Notes: generated by a model from the letters alone, not told the origin. Counted from the stretch's first letter, positions 49,831 through 59,941 are shown. The stretch is 64,000 nucleotides of DNA from Pseudobdellovibrionaceae bacterium (GCA_016785955.1 JAEUWH010000097.1:23865-87864), one strand, 5' to 3'. A program made the numbers and translations.

Positions 49831-50349
49831 ATGAGAACGTGGATAAGTTTACTTCTAGTTATAGTGAGCCAACTGAGCCTGGCCAAGAATTTGGATCTTC
49901 GCAATTTACAAATTAAAATCGTCGATCAACAGGGTCAACCTGCGACCTCTTTGCCGGTCACATTTGATGTTTCTTATTTTCTCCGTAAGTACGACTTCAC
50001 CTGCTATTTTTCTTCTCCGGGTCTGCCCACTTCATCTGGTCCATGCCTTATGCCCTATACGGGGAAAACATTTTCTTTGACGACCTCCTCGAAGGGAATA
50101 ATTTCATTCGGCTCTGATCTCCGTTACAATATTAATTATCTTCGAGCCGTTAATCCAGCGGTCACTTTAACTTTCGGCACGGGTGAGGCGCCCAAATGTC
50201 ACGGACTGAATTACTTCAAACGCTCGGCTGATGCCCCAGGTGCTGAAAACCTTGCGCCTTATGTTTACGACGACACCGTTCGTATCACTCTCGACACGCT
50301 TAAGATGTTGAAAGAAAAGAACACGAACGAAATCTTTTGCCAGTATTAA
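49831..50349 (+). CDS. Small exported protein of unknown function
   Basis: The ATG at 49831 has GAGGA 5 nt upstream and gives 172 residues with a signal peptide (MRTWISLLLVIVSQLSLA). The mature part is a beta-rich domain resembling an Ig-like or surface fold (NLQIKIVDQQGQPATSLPVTFDV, a pattern seen in bacterial Ig-like modules), with four cysteines (FTCYF, GPCLMP, PKCHGL, IFCQY) likely in disulfides. No family is recognised. It is separated from hflX by 25 nt. Confidence 0.75.
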   Translation: MRTWISLLLVIVSQLSLAKNLDLRNLQIKIVDQQGQPATSLPVTFDVSYFLRKYDFTCYFSSPGLPTSSGPCLMPYTGKTFSLTTSSKGIISFGSDLRYNINYLRAVNPAVTLTFGTGEAPKCHGLNYFKRSADAPGAENLAPYVYDDTVRITLDTLKMLKEKNTNEIFCQY

Positions 50350-50374
50350 AGCCTGACGGTAAAGTCATAGCCAT

Positions 50375-51898
50375 ATGTCTGCAGAACTTAAAAATGCCGT
50401 GCTGGTTGGCATTCAGCTTCCAAAAATTTCTCCTCTCGAACTCCAAGCGTCCCTCGACGAACTCACCCGCCTGGTGACAACTCTAGGGTACAAGGTCGTC
50501 GGTCAAGTGACGCAAAAACGCAGCTCCGATCGTTCCGCGTCCATTCTGGGTGAAGGCAAACTTCGCGAGCTAGCGCAGTGGACGAATGGCCGCGGCTTTA
50601 TCGCCCCGACCGTCGATCGCAAGCTCAGCAAAGCCGCCGAGAAATGGAAATCAGCTGCGGACATGACAAAAAACACACTGTTGGACGCAACGACAGAAGT
50701 AACGGCCAACACGACATCGGACACAATATCGGAAACAATAGCAAACACGATGGATGATCAAGAGACTCAAAATGATCAAACCAAAAGCATATCAAAAGAC
50801 GTCACCGAAAACGCCGATGGAGCCGACGATCACGAAGGTACACTCGCCCTAGATCAACATGGCTCGGCCCAGATTGTGATTGTCGACACCGATCTGTCCC
50901 CCTCGCAAATCCGCAACCTTGAAAACGCAACGGGCGTCACCGTCCTGGACCGCACGGGCGTGATCATCGAAATCTTCAGTCGCCACGCCCGCACTCGCGC
51001 CGCGCGCTTGCAAGTGGAAATTGCGCGTCTGACCTATGTCGCCCCTCGCCTACGAGAAACCGGCGGCGGTGGAGATCGCCAAGGCGGCGGGGTCGGCGGC
51101 AAGGGCGCTGGTGAAAGCGCGCTTGAATTAGACAAACGAAAAATTCGTGATCGAATCAAAGAGCTTAAAACAGAACTCGCCTCTATCGGTAACGAACATC
51201 ATGTGCGGCGCGCACGACGGCAACAAGAAACATCCGTAGCGCTGGTTGGTTATACAAATGCAGGAAAATCTTCATTGATGCGCGCCATGACCGGCAGTGA
51301 AGTGCTGGTCGCCGACAAATTATTTGCCACTCTAGACACCACCATCCGCCCCCTTTACCCCGAAACTCGTCCAAAAGTTCTTTTATCTGATACCGTGGGC
51401 TTTATCAAAAAACTTCCGCACGATCTGGTCGCCTCGTTCAAATCCACGTTAGACGAAGCCTTGAATGCCTCTCTCTTACTGTACGTGGTCGACTCGTCGG
51501 ACCCCGCCTTTCGCTCGCAACTGGAGGTCACGCAGACCGTGCTGGCAGACGTGGGCGCCGCCCCTATCCAAAGCCTGCTCGTTTTAAACAAACGGGATCG
51601 TTTAAACCAGGAACAAATGCAATCCCTGCAGGCCGAGTTTCCTGAAGCCATCATGATATCCACGCGTGATCCAAACGACCTAAAGACTTTGCGAGATAAA
51701 ATCATGAGCTATTTTGAAAGCGACATGGTGGATGAAGATCTTTTTATTCCCTACATTGCCAAAGGCATCATTGGCGACGTCCGAAGCAAAATGAAAGTTC
51801 TGGCGGAAAACTATGATGAAAAAGGCGTTCTCCTGAAAGTTCGCAGCCACGCCGAGGCCATTGCGCAAATCAGAAAAAAACTAGAAAAAAAGAACTGA
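50375..51898 (+). CDS. hflX: GTPase HflX with a threonine-rich insertion
   Basis: HflX is a ribosome-associated GTPase that splits or rescues stalled ribosomes. G1 (GYTNAGKSSLM, about 293-303), G3 (DTVGFIKKLPHDLVASFKSTL) and G4 (LNKRD) are clear, as is the HflX domain signature LDRTGVIIEIFSRHARTRAARLQVE with the following glycine-rich linker. At 507 residues it exceeds the usual 420-440. The surplus is residues about 95-165, a low-complexity Thr/Asp/Ser stretch inserted in the N-terminal domain after KLSKAAEKW, encoded partly by 12-bp repeats. The insertion lies at a surface loop and may not alter GTPase activity. Confidence 0.94.
   Translation: MSAELKNAVLVGIQLPKISPLELQASLDELTRLVTTLGYKVVGQVTQKRSSDRSASILGEGKLRELAQWTNGRGFIAPTVDRKLSKAAEKWKSAADMTKNTLLDATTEVTANTTSDTISETIANTMDDQETQNDQTKSISKDVTENADGADDHEGTLALDQHGSAQIVIVDTDLSPSQIRNLENATGVTVLDRTGVIIEIFSRHARTRAARLQVEIARLTYVAPRLRETGGGGDRQGGGVGGKGAGESALELDKRKIRDRIKELKTELASIGNEHHVRRARRQQETSVALVGYTNAGKSSLMRAMTGSEVLVADKLFATLDTTIRPLYPETRPKVLLSDTVGFIKKLPHDLVASFKSTLDEALNASLLLYVVDSSDPAFRSQLEVTQTVLADVGAAPIQSLLVLNKRDRLNQEQMQSLQAEFPEAIMISTRDPNDLKTLRDKIMSYFESDMVDEDLFIPYIAKGIIGDVRSKMKVLAENYDEKGVLLKVRSHAEAIAQIRKKLEKKN
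50711..50758 (+). repeat. 12-bp degenerate tandem repeat inside hflX
   Basis: Units ACGACATCGGAC, ACAATATCGGAA, ACAATAGCAAAC and ACGATGGATGAT follow in frame and encode TTSD, TISE, TIAN and TMDD. Confidence 0.65.
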
Positions 51899-51904
51899 CC
51901 CCCG

Positions 51905-52528
51905 ATGAGCTTAACACGCAAAAGAAAAACAAAAGATCCGTGCCTCACCTGCGGCTTACACAAAAATCTGTGTATTTGCTCGATGATCCCGCGCCTCAGT
52001 TTAAAAACACGAGTGTGTTTGATCATTCACCATCGCGAACTTAAGCGCACGACCAACACCGGTCGTTTAGCACTACACAGTCTTGTTAACAGCGAACTGC
52101 GTGTGCGCGGGGACAAGGATAGAACCCCCCTGGACTTAAGCGACCTGCTGACACCTCACGTTCGCAGCGTTTTATTTTTTCCCACCGACGATGCCGACGA
52201 ATTAAACGAGGCCTTCGTGAACAAAAGTCAACGGCCCATTCAATTGATCGTCCCGGACGGGAATTGGCGCCAAGCCAGTAAGGTCACCACTCGTCATCCC
52301 GAACTTCAACATCTTGAACGGGTCAAATTAAACATCACAAATACAGGTTCTCAGCACGTGCGGGCCGAGCATTTTGCTTCGGGAATGGCCACACTTCAAG
52401 CCATTGCCCATGCTCTGGGAATTATCGAAGGGCCTCAGGTGCAGGAACAGTTGCTGCGCTTGTATAAAGCCAAATTGAACGCCACGCTCAAGGGTCGTGG
52501 AATCATTGCGGACAACGAGAGCGAATAA
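51905..52528 (+). CDS. DTW-domain tRNA-uridine aminocarboxypropyltransferase
   Basis: The 207-residue protein belongs to the DTW family, whose E. coli member TapT adds an aminocarboxypropyl group from SAM to tRNA uridine 47. The N-terminal zinc-like motif CLTCGLHKNLCIC and the SAM-binding region IIHHRELKRTTNTGRL match the family. The signature reads DGNWRQASK, with Asn where many members have Thr. GMATLQAIAHALG is the conserved C-terminal helix. The gene begins 6 nt after hflX, so both are probably cotranscribed, linking tRNA modification with ribosome upkeep. Confidence 0.9.
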   Translation: MSLTRKRKTKDPCLTCGLHKNLCICSMIPRLSLKTRVCLIIHHRELKRTTNTGRLALHSLVNSELRVRGDKDRTPLDLSDLLTPHVRSVLFFPTDDADELNEAFVNKSQRPIQLIVPDGNWRQASKVTTRHPELQHLERVKLNITNTGSQHVRAEHFASGMATLQAIAHALGIIEGPQVQEQLLRLYKAKLNATLKGRGIIADNESE

Positions 52529-52573
52529 TTCCCTGTACGAGCTGGCCAAGGCTTTGCTATAACCGAACAACCT

Positions 52574-54133
52574 ATGTCGATGGAAATGATTTTACTTTTA
52601 AAAGAAAAATTTAATTTGAATGCGTTCCGTCCCGGGCAACAAGAAATCATTTCCGCGATTCTCAATAAACGTGATGTTCTGGCGGTGCTGCCCACGGGCG
52701 GCGGAAAATCTTTGTGCTTTCAATACCCGGCGATGTTTCATCAAAAACTAGTGATCGTGATTTCGCCGCTAATCGCCTTGATGAAGGATCAAGTGCGCTC
52801 GCTGCAAAACATGGGAATTCCAGCAGGCGCTATTTATTCGGGACAAACCGAAGACGAAAAACGACACATTTTTTCCACCATCCAAAAAGGCGGTCCTTAT
52901 ATTTTATACCTGTCACCGGAACGGGTTCAAAAAGAAGGATTTCAGCAGTGGATCACCAACAAAAATATTGCACTTTTTGCCATCGACGAGGCCCACTGCG
53001 TTTCCCAATGGGGCCATGATTTTCGTGAAGAGTATGGCCAGCTGAATGTGCTTAAACGCCTGCGCCCCGATGTGCCGACACTGGCGCTGACCGCCTCGGC
53101 CACCCCTCTCGTTCTGCATGATATTGCCCGCCAGATTCACTTAAAAAATCCAGAAAAACGCGTGCATGGTTTCTATCGCCCCAATTTATATTTTCAAGTC
53201 GAACTTTGCGAGAATGAAGATAAAAAAGATGACCTTTTAGTTCAAGGCATCCAGCAACACCCCGAGGGCCGAATCATTGTCTATTGTGGAACGCGAAAAA
53301 AAACCGAAGAGGTGCATCAGCATTTAGCCACACTATTTTCAGGCGTCGGTTTTTATCATGCCGGACTGGCATCTGCCAAACGCACAGATGTTCAAGAACA
53401 GTACATGAATGGTGATTTACGCATATTAGTCGCGACCAATGCGTTTGGTATGGGGATTGACCAAGCGAATGTTCGCCTAGTGATTCACTACCACATGCCG
53501 GCCACCATCGATGCCCTTTACCAAGAAATGGGCCGCGCGGGCCGCGATGGTCACGACTCGACGTGCATGATGCTTTATGCCGCCAAGGACAAGGGCCTAC
53601 AATCCTATTTCATCCAAAGCTCGGATGCCCCTCAAGAAATCAAAAGTTCCCGTTGGCGCAATTTAGATGCACTGGTGAACTACAGCGAAAGCTCCGAGTG
53701 CCGCCATGCCGAAATTCTGACGTACTATCAAGATGCGCAGCGAATTTCCAATTGCGGTCACTGTGACAACTGCGTCCCCCGCTCGCCCCGCCGAATCACG
53801 CTGACATCCGCCTCTTCGGTTACAAACATCTTTAAAGATCAGCAACCAAAAACCAAACTTGAAAAAGCGGGCAGTAAAAAGAAATCCAGTGCTTTACCTG
53901 TGTTTATGGAGCCACACCAGGAGGCTCGCTTTCAAGCACTGAAAGCCTGGCGACGACAAAAATCGATCGAGCTGGATATTCCGGCGTTCATTATTTTTAG
54001 CGATCGCACCCTCAAAGAATTGGCCACACAAAACCCAGCTCATTTTGATGACCTCAAAAATATTCATGGTATCGGCACTGAAAAATTAGAACGCTATGGC
54101 GCAGATATCATGTTGGTGTTGACAGAGTCCTAG
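52574..54133 (+). CDS. recQ: RecQ-family DNA helicase, compact form
   Basis: Domains are the helicase core with Walker A (LPTGGGKSLCFQYPA, near 41), DEAHCVSQWGHDFREEY (near 138), motif V-VI GMGIDQANV...YQEMGRAGRDG, a zinc module (CRHAEILTYY...CGHCDNC, 375-400), and an HRDC-type C terminus (FKALKAWR-like, 450-519: FQALKAWRRQKSI, IFSDRTLKELA, IHGIGTEKLERYG). Only some 50 residues separate zinc and HRDC parts, so the winged-helix RQC domain of E. coli RecQ appears missing or reduced. The total, 519, is short against 609. It unwinds DNA in repair and recombination. Confidence 0.94.
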   Translation: MSMEMILLLKEKFNLNAFRPGQQEIISAILNKRDVLAVLPTGGGKSLCFQYPAMFHQKLVIVISPLIALMKDQVRSLQNMGIPAGAIYSGQTEDEKRHIFSTIQKGGPYILYLSPERVQKEGFQQWITNKNIALFAIDEAHCVSQWGHDFREEYGQLNVLKRLRPDVPTLALTASATPLVLHDIARQIHLKNPEKRVHGFYRPNLYFQVELCENEDKKDDLLVQGIQQHPEGRIIVYCGTRKKTEEVHQHLATLFSGVGFYHAGLASAKRTDVQEQYMNGDLRILVATNAFGMGIDQANVRLVIHYHMPATIDALYQEMGRAGRDGHDSTCMMLYAAKDKGLQSYFIQSSDAPQEIKSSRWRNLDALVNYSESSECRHAEILTYYQDAQRISNCGHCDNCVPRSPRRITLTSASSVTNIFKDQQPKTKLEKAGSKKKSSALPVFMEPHQEARFQALKAWRRQKSIELDIPAFIIFSDRTLKELATQNPAHFDDLKNIHGIGTEKLERYGADIMLVLTES

Positions 54134-54159
54134 CCGCCCCATCTATAGTTGTCGTCATT

Positions 54160-55263
54160 ATGAAAACAAAACTACATTTGTTATTATTTATTTTATCATT
54201 CACGACCACCAGTTTGGCCTTGCCGCCGTTGTCACCGGTTCGCTCGTCCGATGACCGACAGCTGTCTCGCGGGAGCACGCGCGCGCTTGAATTCAACGAG
54301 GCCCTTTTGCCGGATGGAATGCAAAACATGGGGACTCATCCCGGCGCTCAGATACAGGTGATTCGCTTGGTTAAAAATGCACCGACCGCCGTCACGGGCC
54401 TCCGTTTTAAAACCGTGATGAACACGCGGCTGGGAGCCCGTCAAGTCGATCTGATCACCGATGCATCGGGTACTATCACACTGCCTAGTTGTTCGCAATC
54501 CACTCTTGTGTTGCAATCGGAATTTCGCGAGCCCCGGTACGGAATTTCATCTCGGCGCAAGTACTATTCCCTGAGAGTCGAAGTTCCCTGCCAAGCGAAG
54601 ACAGTGCTTGTGTTCAAAGAAGACTCTCCGGCCGGTCAAGTCGTAAGCATCCATCAAGTGATTCAACGAGCGATCGCCACTTTGGCTCAGGTCAGTGATT
54701 TTAAATTTTGGGATCGCCCTATTCGTTTTATCTTTCCTTCGGATGGAGATTATTATTCAAACGATCAAGTCAATCTTACACTGGGTCACCAGTGGGATGT
54801 TGTGGGTCACGAGATGGGGCATGCGATCTATGATCAAGCCCGTATTGGCTTGTTTGGTGGTGGATCCCATAAAATCGACGAGTGTTACACCAACGCCATG
54901 GCCCTTTCAGAAGGTTGGGCGTCGTTTTTCTCGGGATGGATTCATATCGATCTACGCGACCCGGATGCAAAGTTTGAATACCTTGTTCCTCGACGTGCGC
55001 CCATTCGTTTTGAACATGTCCCCAGCGATGTTTGTGGCAAATCGACGAACGAATGGCGCGTGAACTCTTTTTTCTGGGATTTAATTGATCTCAACGCCGA
55101 CGGCGAGGTTTCTCAGATCGCGGCGAAACGACTGTGGGATGATATGCTGGATGCACGCGCAGGTTCCGTCAAGGCCGCAGCCGAGCGTCTGATGTCTCGC
55201 GGTTGGGACAAGAGCCAAGTGCTTCAAGTCTGGAAATTAAATTTTCCACAGGACGCTCGCTAG
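54160..55263 (+). CDS. Secreted zinc metalloprotease (HExxH...E)
   Basis: The 367-residue protein has a signal peptide (KLHLLLFILSFTTTSLA) and an extracellular catalytic part. The zinc motif is H217-E218-x-x-H221 (DVVGHEMGHAIYDQ), with Glu251 in ALSEGWASFFSGW as the likely third ligand, a gluzincin arrangement. Residues 30-160 form a beta-rich prodomain-like section with two cysteines. The region around DYYSNDQVNLTLGHQWD resembles calcium- or substrate-binding loops. No clear family name can be given. Predatory bacteria secrete many such proteases. A strong hairpin follows the stop. Confidence 0.85.
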   Translation: MKTKLHLLLFILSFTTTSLALPPLSPVRSSDDRQLSRGSTRALEFNEALLPDGMQNMGTHPGAQIQVIRLVKNAPTAVTGLRFKTVMNTRLGARQVDLITDASGTITLPSCSQSTLVLQSEFREPRYGISSRRKYYSLRVEVPCQAKTVLVFKEDSPAGQVVSIHQVIQRAIATLAQVSDFKFWDRPIRFIFPSDGDYYSNDQVNLTLGHQWDVVGHEMGHAIYDQARIGLFGGGSHKIDECYTNAMALSEGWASFFSGWIHIDLRDPDAKFEYLVPRRAPIRFEHVPSDVCGKSTNEWRVNSFFWDLIDLNADGEVSQIAAKRLWDDMLDARAGSVKAAAERLMSRGWDKSQVLQVWKLNFPQDAR

Positions 55264-55274
55264 AGAACGTTTGA

Positions 55275-55300
55275 TAGGAAACTGGCTGACCAGTTTCCTA
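55275..55300 (+). terminator. Strong hairpin after the metalloprotease gene
   Basis: TAGGAAACTGG (55275-55285) pairs perfectly with CCAGTTTCCTA (55290-55300) around a 4-nt loop, 12 nt past the stop. No T tract follows, so it may act as an RNA end-stabiliser or a factor-assisted terminator. Confidence 0.5.
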
Positions 55301-55501
55301 ATGACTGAAAATGACACCCTCTCAATATGAGATTTGAAAGATACAAAATTGACTCAATTGAGCGCTTTCGCATGTATCAAAAATAGAAATGAGATATCGC
55401 CAGCCACCTTACAAATGTTTTTTTACAAATAGACATTAAAAAAAATTACTCCTTTAGTCTATTCATCAACTTTCCGACTAGAAGTTACAAGGAAAGTATA
55501 A

Positions 55502-58500
55502 ATGTTAAACACAATATTCAACATTTACCGTTATCACCTGTTATCCACTTACTTAATCTCTAGCCTTTTATGGAACACAGGCTGCACGATGCACGCTCAA
55601 ATTGAGAATCTCTCTGTCGACAAAATATCCGCACCTGGTCTGCATTTAAAGGCTCAACAAAATGACAACACAGACTATATTAGTGTAGAAGAAGGAACTC
55701 TGATTCTGGCCACAGCCCTCTTGGATAAGGCCCGCGACAGGGATTTGCATATACTTGTCGCTATCACTTCTGAAAATGGCAATGATCGCGTTACTGACCG
55801 CATTGGCCAATACACTCATGACGTAACTATACCCGCCGGCGCAACCTCGGCGTTTATAAGTATTCAAACCACTAATGATATTATTTTTCAAGGATCTGAT
55901 GAATTTACAATAACTATAACGACTCAAGAACCAACCGATCTTAAGAACAACTCCTCGTCTTTAAAATTGATCGTCACCGACAATGAATCCCTGCCCGAAC
56001 TCAGTTTCCTGACGGGAACTCAAAATAAAAACGAAGACTCCGGAGCCAATCAATTTCGCGTCGAGCTTTCTCGCATCGCACATAATACGACCACCGTGCG
56101 AGTGATTGCCGAGGATCTTTCGGCCGTAGCCGGAACTGACTACGTTTTCACTAGTCAAATAGTCACCTTTTTACCTGGCGAAGTTTCTAAAAATATAACT
56201 TTCAATTTGGTGAACAGACCTGGCATTCAAGCCTCTCGAAATTTTAAATTCAAATTAACTGACGCCAACAACGCCACAATCACAACAAACACCACCGGTG
56301 CAAACACCAAAGAACACGTAGTCACCATTCTAGACATAGATCGACCAACTCTGGCCATTAACGACATCATTCTAAATGAAGGCTCACCGGCGCAATTCAC
56401 CGTCACCGTATCTGCCGCCTTCGGGGATGCTATTTCCGTTAACTACGCCACCAGTGCTGCCAGCGCATTGGCCGGAACTGATTTCACGGCGACCTCAGGA
56501 ACTCTGGTGATACCAGCCAACGCAACATCCGGTACGGTCACGATCGCCACACTGACCAACCCCGGAATCTGTGAAAGCAATAAGACATTTAAAGTTCAAC
56601 TCTCGTCCCCAACAAACGCATCTCTGGGCAACACCGAAGGCACGGCAACCATTCAAGATATATCGCGGCCCTCAGTGCAGTTTTCAAGTGCTACGGCCAG
56701 CGTCTCGGAAGGCAGCAGTGCCACCCTGACCGTTCAGCTCAGTGCCGCGTGCCCCACACATTCTATAAACGTTTACTATTCTACAAGCCCTGGCACCGCC
56801 ACTTCCACTACCGACTTTGCCGTGGCCACCAATGCTCTGGTCACTATTCCCGCCGGCAACACCTCGACGACTATTTCTATTCCGTCCGCTAACGATTCTT
56901 TGGATGAAACCGATGAAACATTTAGCGTCACCTTAGCAGATCCGAGCAATGCCACCCTAGGAACACCCATTGTCTCTACGGTTACAATTCTCGATGACGA
57001 TGCTCCGCCGACGGTCACTTTATCCAGTTCGGCACCAACTGTCTCAGAAGATGGCTCCAGCGTAACATTGACAGCCACTCTTTCCGCTATCTCGGGGAAA
57101 AACGTGTCACTTCCATTTACGACAGGAGGCACGGCCACACTTTCAACCGACTATAGCTTAACCGCTTCGCCACTCACTATTAATGCTGGCTCACTTTCTG
57201 CGACCATAACATTGACAACCATCGATGACTCATCTTTTGAAGGCAATGAGACTGTGCAAATTTCTCTGGACACACCCGTAAATGCAACACTAGGAACACC
57301 TAGCTCACAAACAATCACCATCAACGATAACGATTTAGGCGCCTTTACAATTTCTGGTGTCATTGGCAGTGGCGATGCCATCGTCGACGCTAATCTTTCA
57401 AATACGGTTGTCCCCGGATTCAACTGGACATCTTCGACCGGCGCCACAGGTTATAAGATCCACGTGTTAAGCAGCGACCTGAGTACTACCATTTGCGCAG
57501 AACAAACCGTGGGAAATGTTCTAACATATCAATACGCCGCCCCTGACTGCACCTTGTCCGCAGGCACTTCCTATCGCGTTAGAATACAATCGACATTGTC
57601 TTCGTTTAATCAAAATGCAACCAACAATGATTTCTCTTTTCTGGTAAACTCATCACCGTCCGTAGCCAGCAACGGCGAAGGGCCGTGGTATATAATGGCC
57701 GGCAGTAGTCTTACGATTAATGCTTTGGGCGGCGCAAGCCCCACGGTCGGAGTCACCACAGATCCTAACGGAGACGCACTCAGTTTTTTCACTGTCGGAA
57801 CTGCGACCTTAGGAAACGTCACTTTAAACGGTGACGTGTCGTTCACGTACGCGGCCAATAATGCCAGTTTACATGGTAAGGACACGATCAGTTATACCAT
57901 CATGGACGCCCGTGGCGGAACTCGTAGCGGACAAATAGTCATTCACGTTATGCAACCCTATACATGGACGGGAAAGACAAGCTCATCCTGGACGACAAAC
58001 ACAAATTGGTGCGGCACCATCAGCGCCGACGCCCGCAGTTGCAGTGGTGCTGCCGGAGCCCCAGGAGACAGTTCCAGCTCACTCAATATTTATTTCGACC
58101 AAACATGTACCAGCTCATACTCATGTTCACCAACAACAGCCTCGAATCTGTCTGTAAAAGGAATCTCTATCAAAGGTAACGGATTCACCCAAGGTAACAA
58201 CTTCACTATCTCGGTCGGCTCGGATGGTTGGAATCAAAATGGAGGGGCCTTTGTGGGAAGCGCCACCGCCTCTTCGTCGAACGACATAACAACCGGTTTA
58301 CTTAATGTACAATCAGGCAGCTTCAAATCCACCAAAGCCACCCTCACCAGCAGTGGGAACTTAACATTATCTAGCGGAGTTACTTTTGATCATAACAGTG
58401 GAGTGGTTTACATAGGTGGGCCATCAGTTGTTTCAATCAATGGCGCTAACTTTTTTAATTTAACTACCAACACCAACTATGTGAATTTTAGTAATGAAAC

Positions 58501-59923
58501 CATCCCTGTGGCCAACAACCTTACGGTCTATGGCGGCTACAACTTTGCTATGGTCAATGGTACATTAGAAGTTAAAGGCAATGTGACTCTGTTGACGGGC
58601 GGAGGCTATGGAATCAATGGCTCTACCGTTGTGAAGGTCATTGGAAATCCCTCGGGCCCGAGTACTATTTCTGGTAATGCGGGATCTAGCATCACTAATT
58701 TAACCATCGACAGTGGGACTAATCCGATTATACTTTCAGGTACGATAACCATCTCTGGAAGTGGTGGAAATGGATCTTTCAATTATGTCTCTTCGGGGAC
58801 CTTCACCAGCACGGGATCGACCGTTATCGGCACGGCTGACTTTCATTTTTACGCAGGGTCCGTTCATTATAACAATGTATCACTGGCACAGACAAACTTT
58901 CATGGTCATACCGTGAATATCGATGGCAATCTGACACTTCAAGGTGGTTACAACACATGGTTGAACGACGGTACACTTCTTGTTAAAAAAGACATCTTTT
59001 GTCAAAGCAGCGATGGCTATCCCAACTATGGTTCCGCGCTCATCAAGCTAATTGGTAACCCTTCGGGCAGCACCATTACGGGCGTCAGTGCTTGCGGCCT
59101 CCCAAGTTTAGAAATCGATACCGGCACTTATCCTGTAACACTCTCGGGTACCCTATCTATCTATGGAGTGTACACGTCTGGTACTTATAAGGTCACTTCT
59201 GCGGGAAGCTTGACGACGACAGGAAGCCATTTGCTTTTCAAAACCTCAGGAACTTTTTCTCCTGGCAACTTTGCGTATAACGATATTTCTTTTGTTATTT
59301 CAACGGGAGCCGTTAACCTGAATGGCACTACATTTTCAGTGAACGGCTCATTAGCTGTCAGTTCTAGTGCTCCGTTTGAACTCAACAATGGCGTCATTAA
59401 CTTTTATGGAAATCTGAGTTCTTTGGCGACAGGAGCCATAGGCAGCGCAACACTCGTAGCCAAAGGAAATCCATCCGGACAAATGATTTCTTCAGAGACT
59501 ATAAGCTCACGAATTCCTAATCTTGTTATAGACTCGGGATCTCACCCCGTTTCTTTTTCTTCAATCGCCAGTTTTCACCAATCCCTTATCATCACCTCTA
59601 GTGGCACACTGACTGTTCCGACAACTCTACTTACATATTGTTACGGATGCACATTCACCTTGAATACACTGGGGCATTCATTTTCAAACATCATCGTATC
59701 GAAAGAGTTGCTCGCTCAAACTCTTCAGCTGCTCAATCCATTGACCTTAACCGGACAACTGGTTGCAGTAGATGGTGTCGCCATCAATATGGCAGGCCAC
59801 AACTTGAGTACTCAATTTCTATCACTCACATCATCCACACTGACCAAAGCAGGAGGTGTCTTGACCGTGAATGGAAGCGCAGTCGGCACGGGTTCACTGT
59901 ATGGAGGAACCATCAATCCTTAA
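55502..59923 (+). CDS. Giant surface protein with Calx-beta and beta-helix-like repeats
   Basis: The 1473-residue protein has a hydrophobic N terminus ending LLWNTGC, possibly a lipoprotein or weak signal peptide, and an AAGGAAAG ribosome site. Five Calx-beta modules follow at about 45-610 (each with ...VTIPAG..., DE/E-T-F and ...VTILDDD endings), then a fibronectin-like module (615-720) and a cadherin/Ig-like one (725-820). From 825 a WTG...W...NW opening resembles autotransporter-type passengers, and repeats of about 138 residues begin near 1044, 1182 and 1319 (GNPSG...I.NL.IDSG...P...SGT). There is no barrel or sorting signal at the end. It is likely a large adhesin; Calx-beta modules bind calcium. 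Confidence 0.88.
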   Translation: MLNTIFNIYRYHLLSTYLISSLLWNTGCTMHAQIENLSVDKISAPGLHLKAQQNDNTDYISVEEGTLILATALLDKARDRDLHILVAITSENGNDRVTDRIGQYTHDVTIPAGATSAFISIQTTNDIIFQGSDEFTITITTQEPTDLKNNSSSLKLIVTDNESLPELSFLTGTQNKNEDSGANQFRVELSRIAHNTTTVRVIAEDLSAVAGTDYVFTSQIVTFLPGEVSKNITFNLVNRPGIQASRNFKFKLTDANNATITTNTTGANTKEHVVTILDIDRPTLAINDIILNEGSPAQFTVTVSAAFGDAISVNYATSAASALAGTDFTATSGTLVIPANATSGTVTIATLTNPGICESNKTFKVQLSSPTNASLGNTEGTATIQDISRPSVQFSSATASVSEGSSATLTVQLSAACPTHSINVYYSTSPGTATSTTDFAVATNALVTIPAGNTSTTISIPSANDSLDETDETFSVTLADPSNATLGTPIVSTVTILDDDAPPTVTLSSSAPTVSEDGSSVTLTATLSAISGKNVSLPFTTGGTATLSTDYSLTASPLTINAGSLSATITLTTIDDSSFEGNETVQISLDTPVNATLGTPSSQTITINDNDLGAFTISGVIGSGDAIVDANLSNTVVPGFNWTSSTGATGYKIHVLSSDLSTTICAEQTVGNVLTYQYAAPDCTLSAGTSYRVRIQSTLSSFNQNATNNDFSFLVNSSPSVASNGEGPWYIMAGSSLTINALGGASPTVGVTTDPNGDALSFFTVGTATLGNVTLNGDVSFTYAANNASLHGKDTISYTIMDARGGTRSGQIVIHVMQPYTWTGKTSSSWTTNTNWCGTISADARSCSGAAGAPGDSSSSLNIYFDQTCTSSYSCSPTTASNLSVKGISIKGNGFTQGNNFTISVGSDGWNQNGGAFVGSATASSSNDITTGLLNVQSGSFKSTKATLTSSGNLTLSSGVTFDHNSGVVYIGGPSVVSINGANFFNLTTNTNYVNFSNETIPVANNLTVYGGYNFAMVNGTLEVKGNVTLLTGGGYGINGSTVVKVIGNPSGPSTISGNAGSSITNLTIDSGTNPIILSGTITISGSGGNGSFNYVSSGTFTSTGSTVIGTADFHFYAGSVHYNNVSLAQTNFHGHTVNIDGNLTLQGGYNTWLNDGTLLVKKDIFCQSSDGYPNYGSALIKLIGNPSGSTITGVSACGLPSLEIDTGTYPVTLSGTLSIYGVYTSGTYKVTSAGSLTTTGSHLLFKTSGTFSPGNFAYNDISFVISTGAVNLNGTTFSVNGSLAVSSSAPFELNNGVINFYGNLSSLATGAIGSATLVAKGNPSGQMISSETISSRIPNLVIDSGSHPVSFSSIASFHQSLIITSSGTLTVPTTLLTYCYGCTFTLNTLGHSFSNIIVSKELLAQTLQLLNPLTLTGQLVAVDGVAINMAGHNLSTQFLSLTSSTLTKAGGVLTVNGSAVGTGSLYGGTINP

Positions 59924-59941
59924 TGCCGATGAAAACAAACG

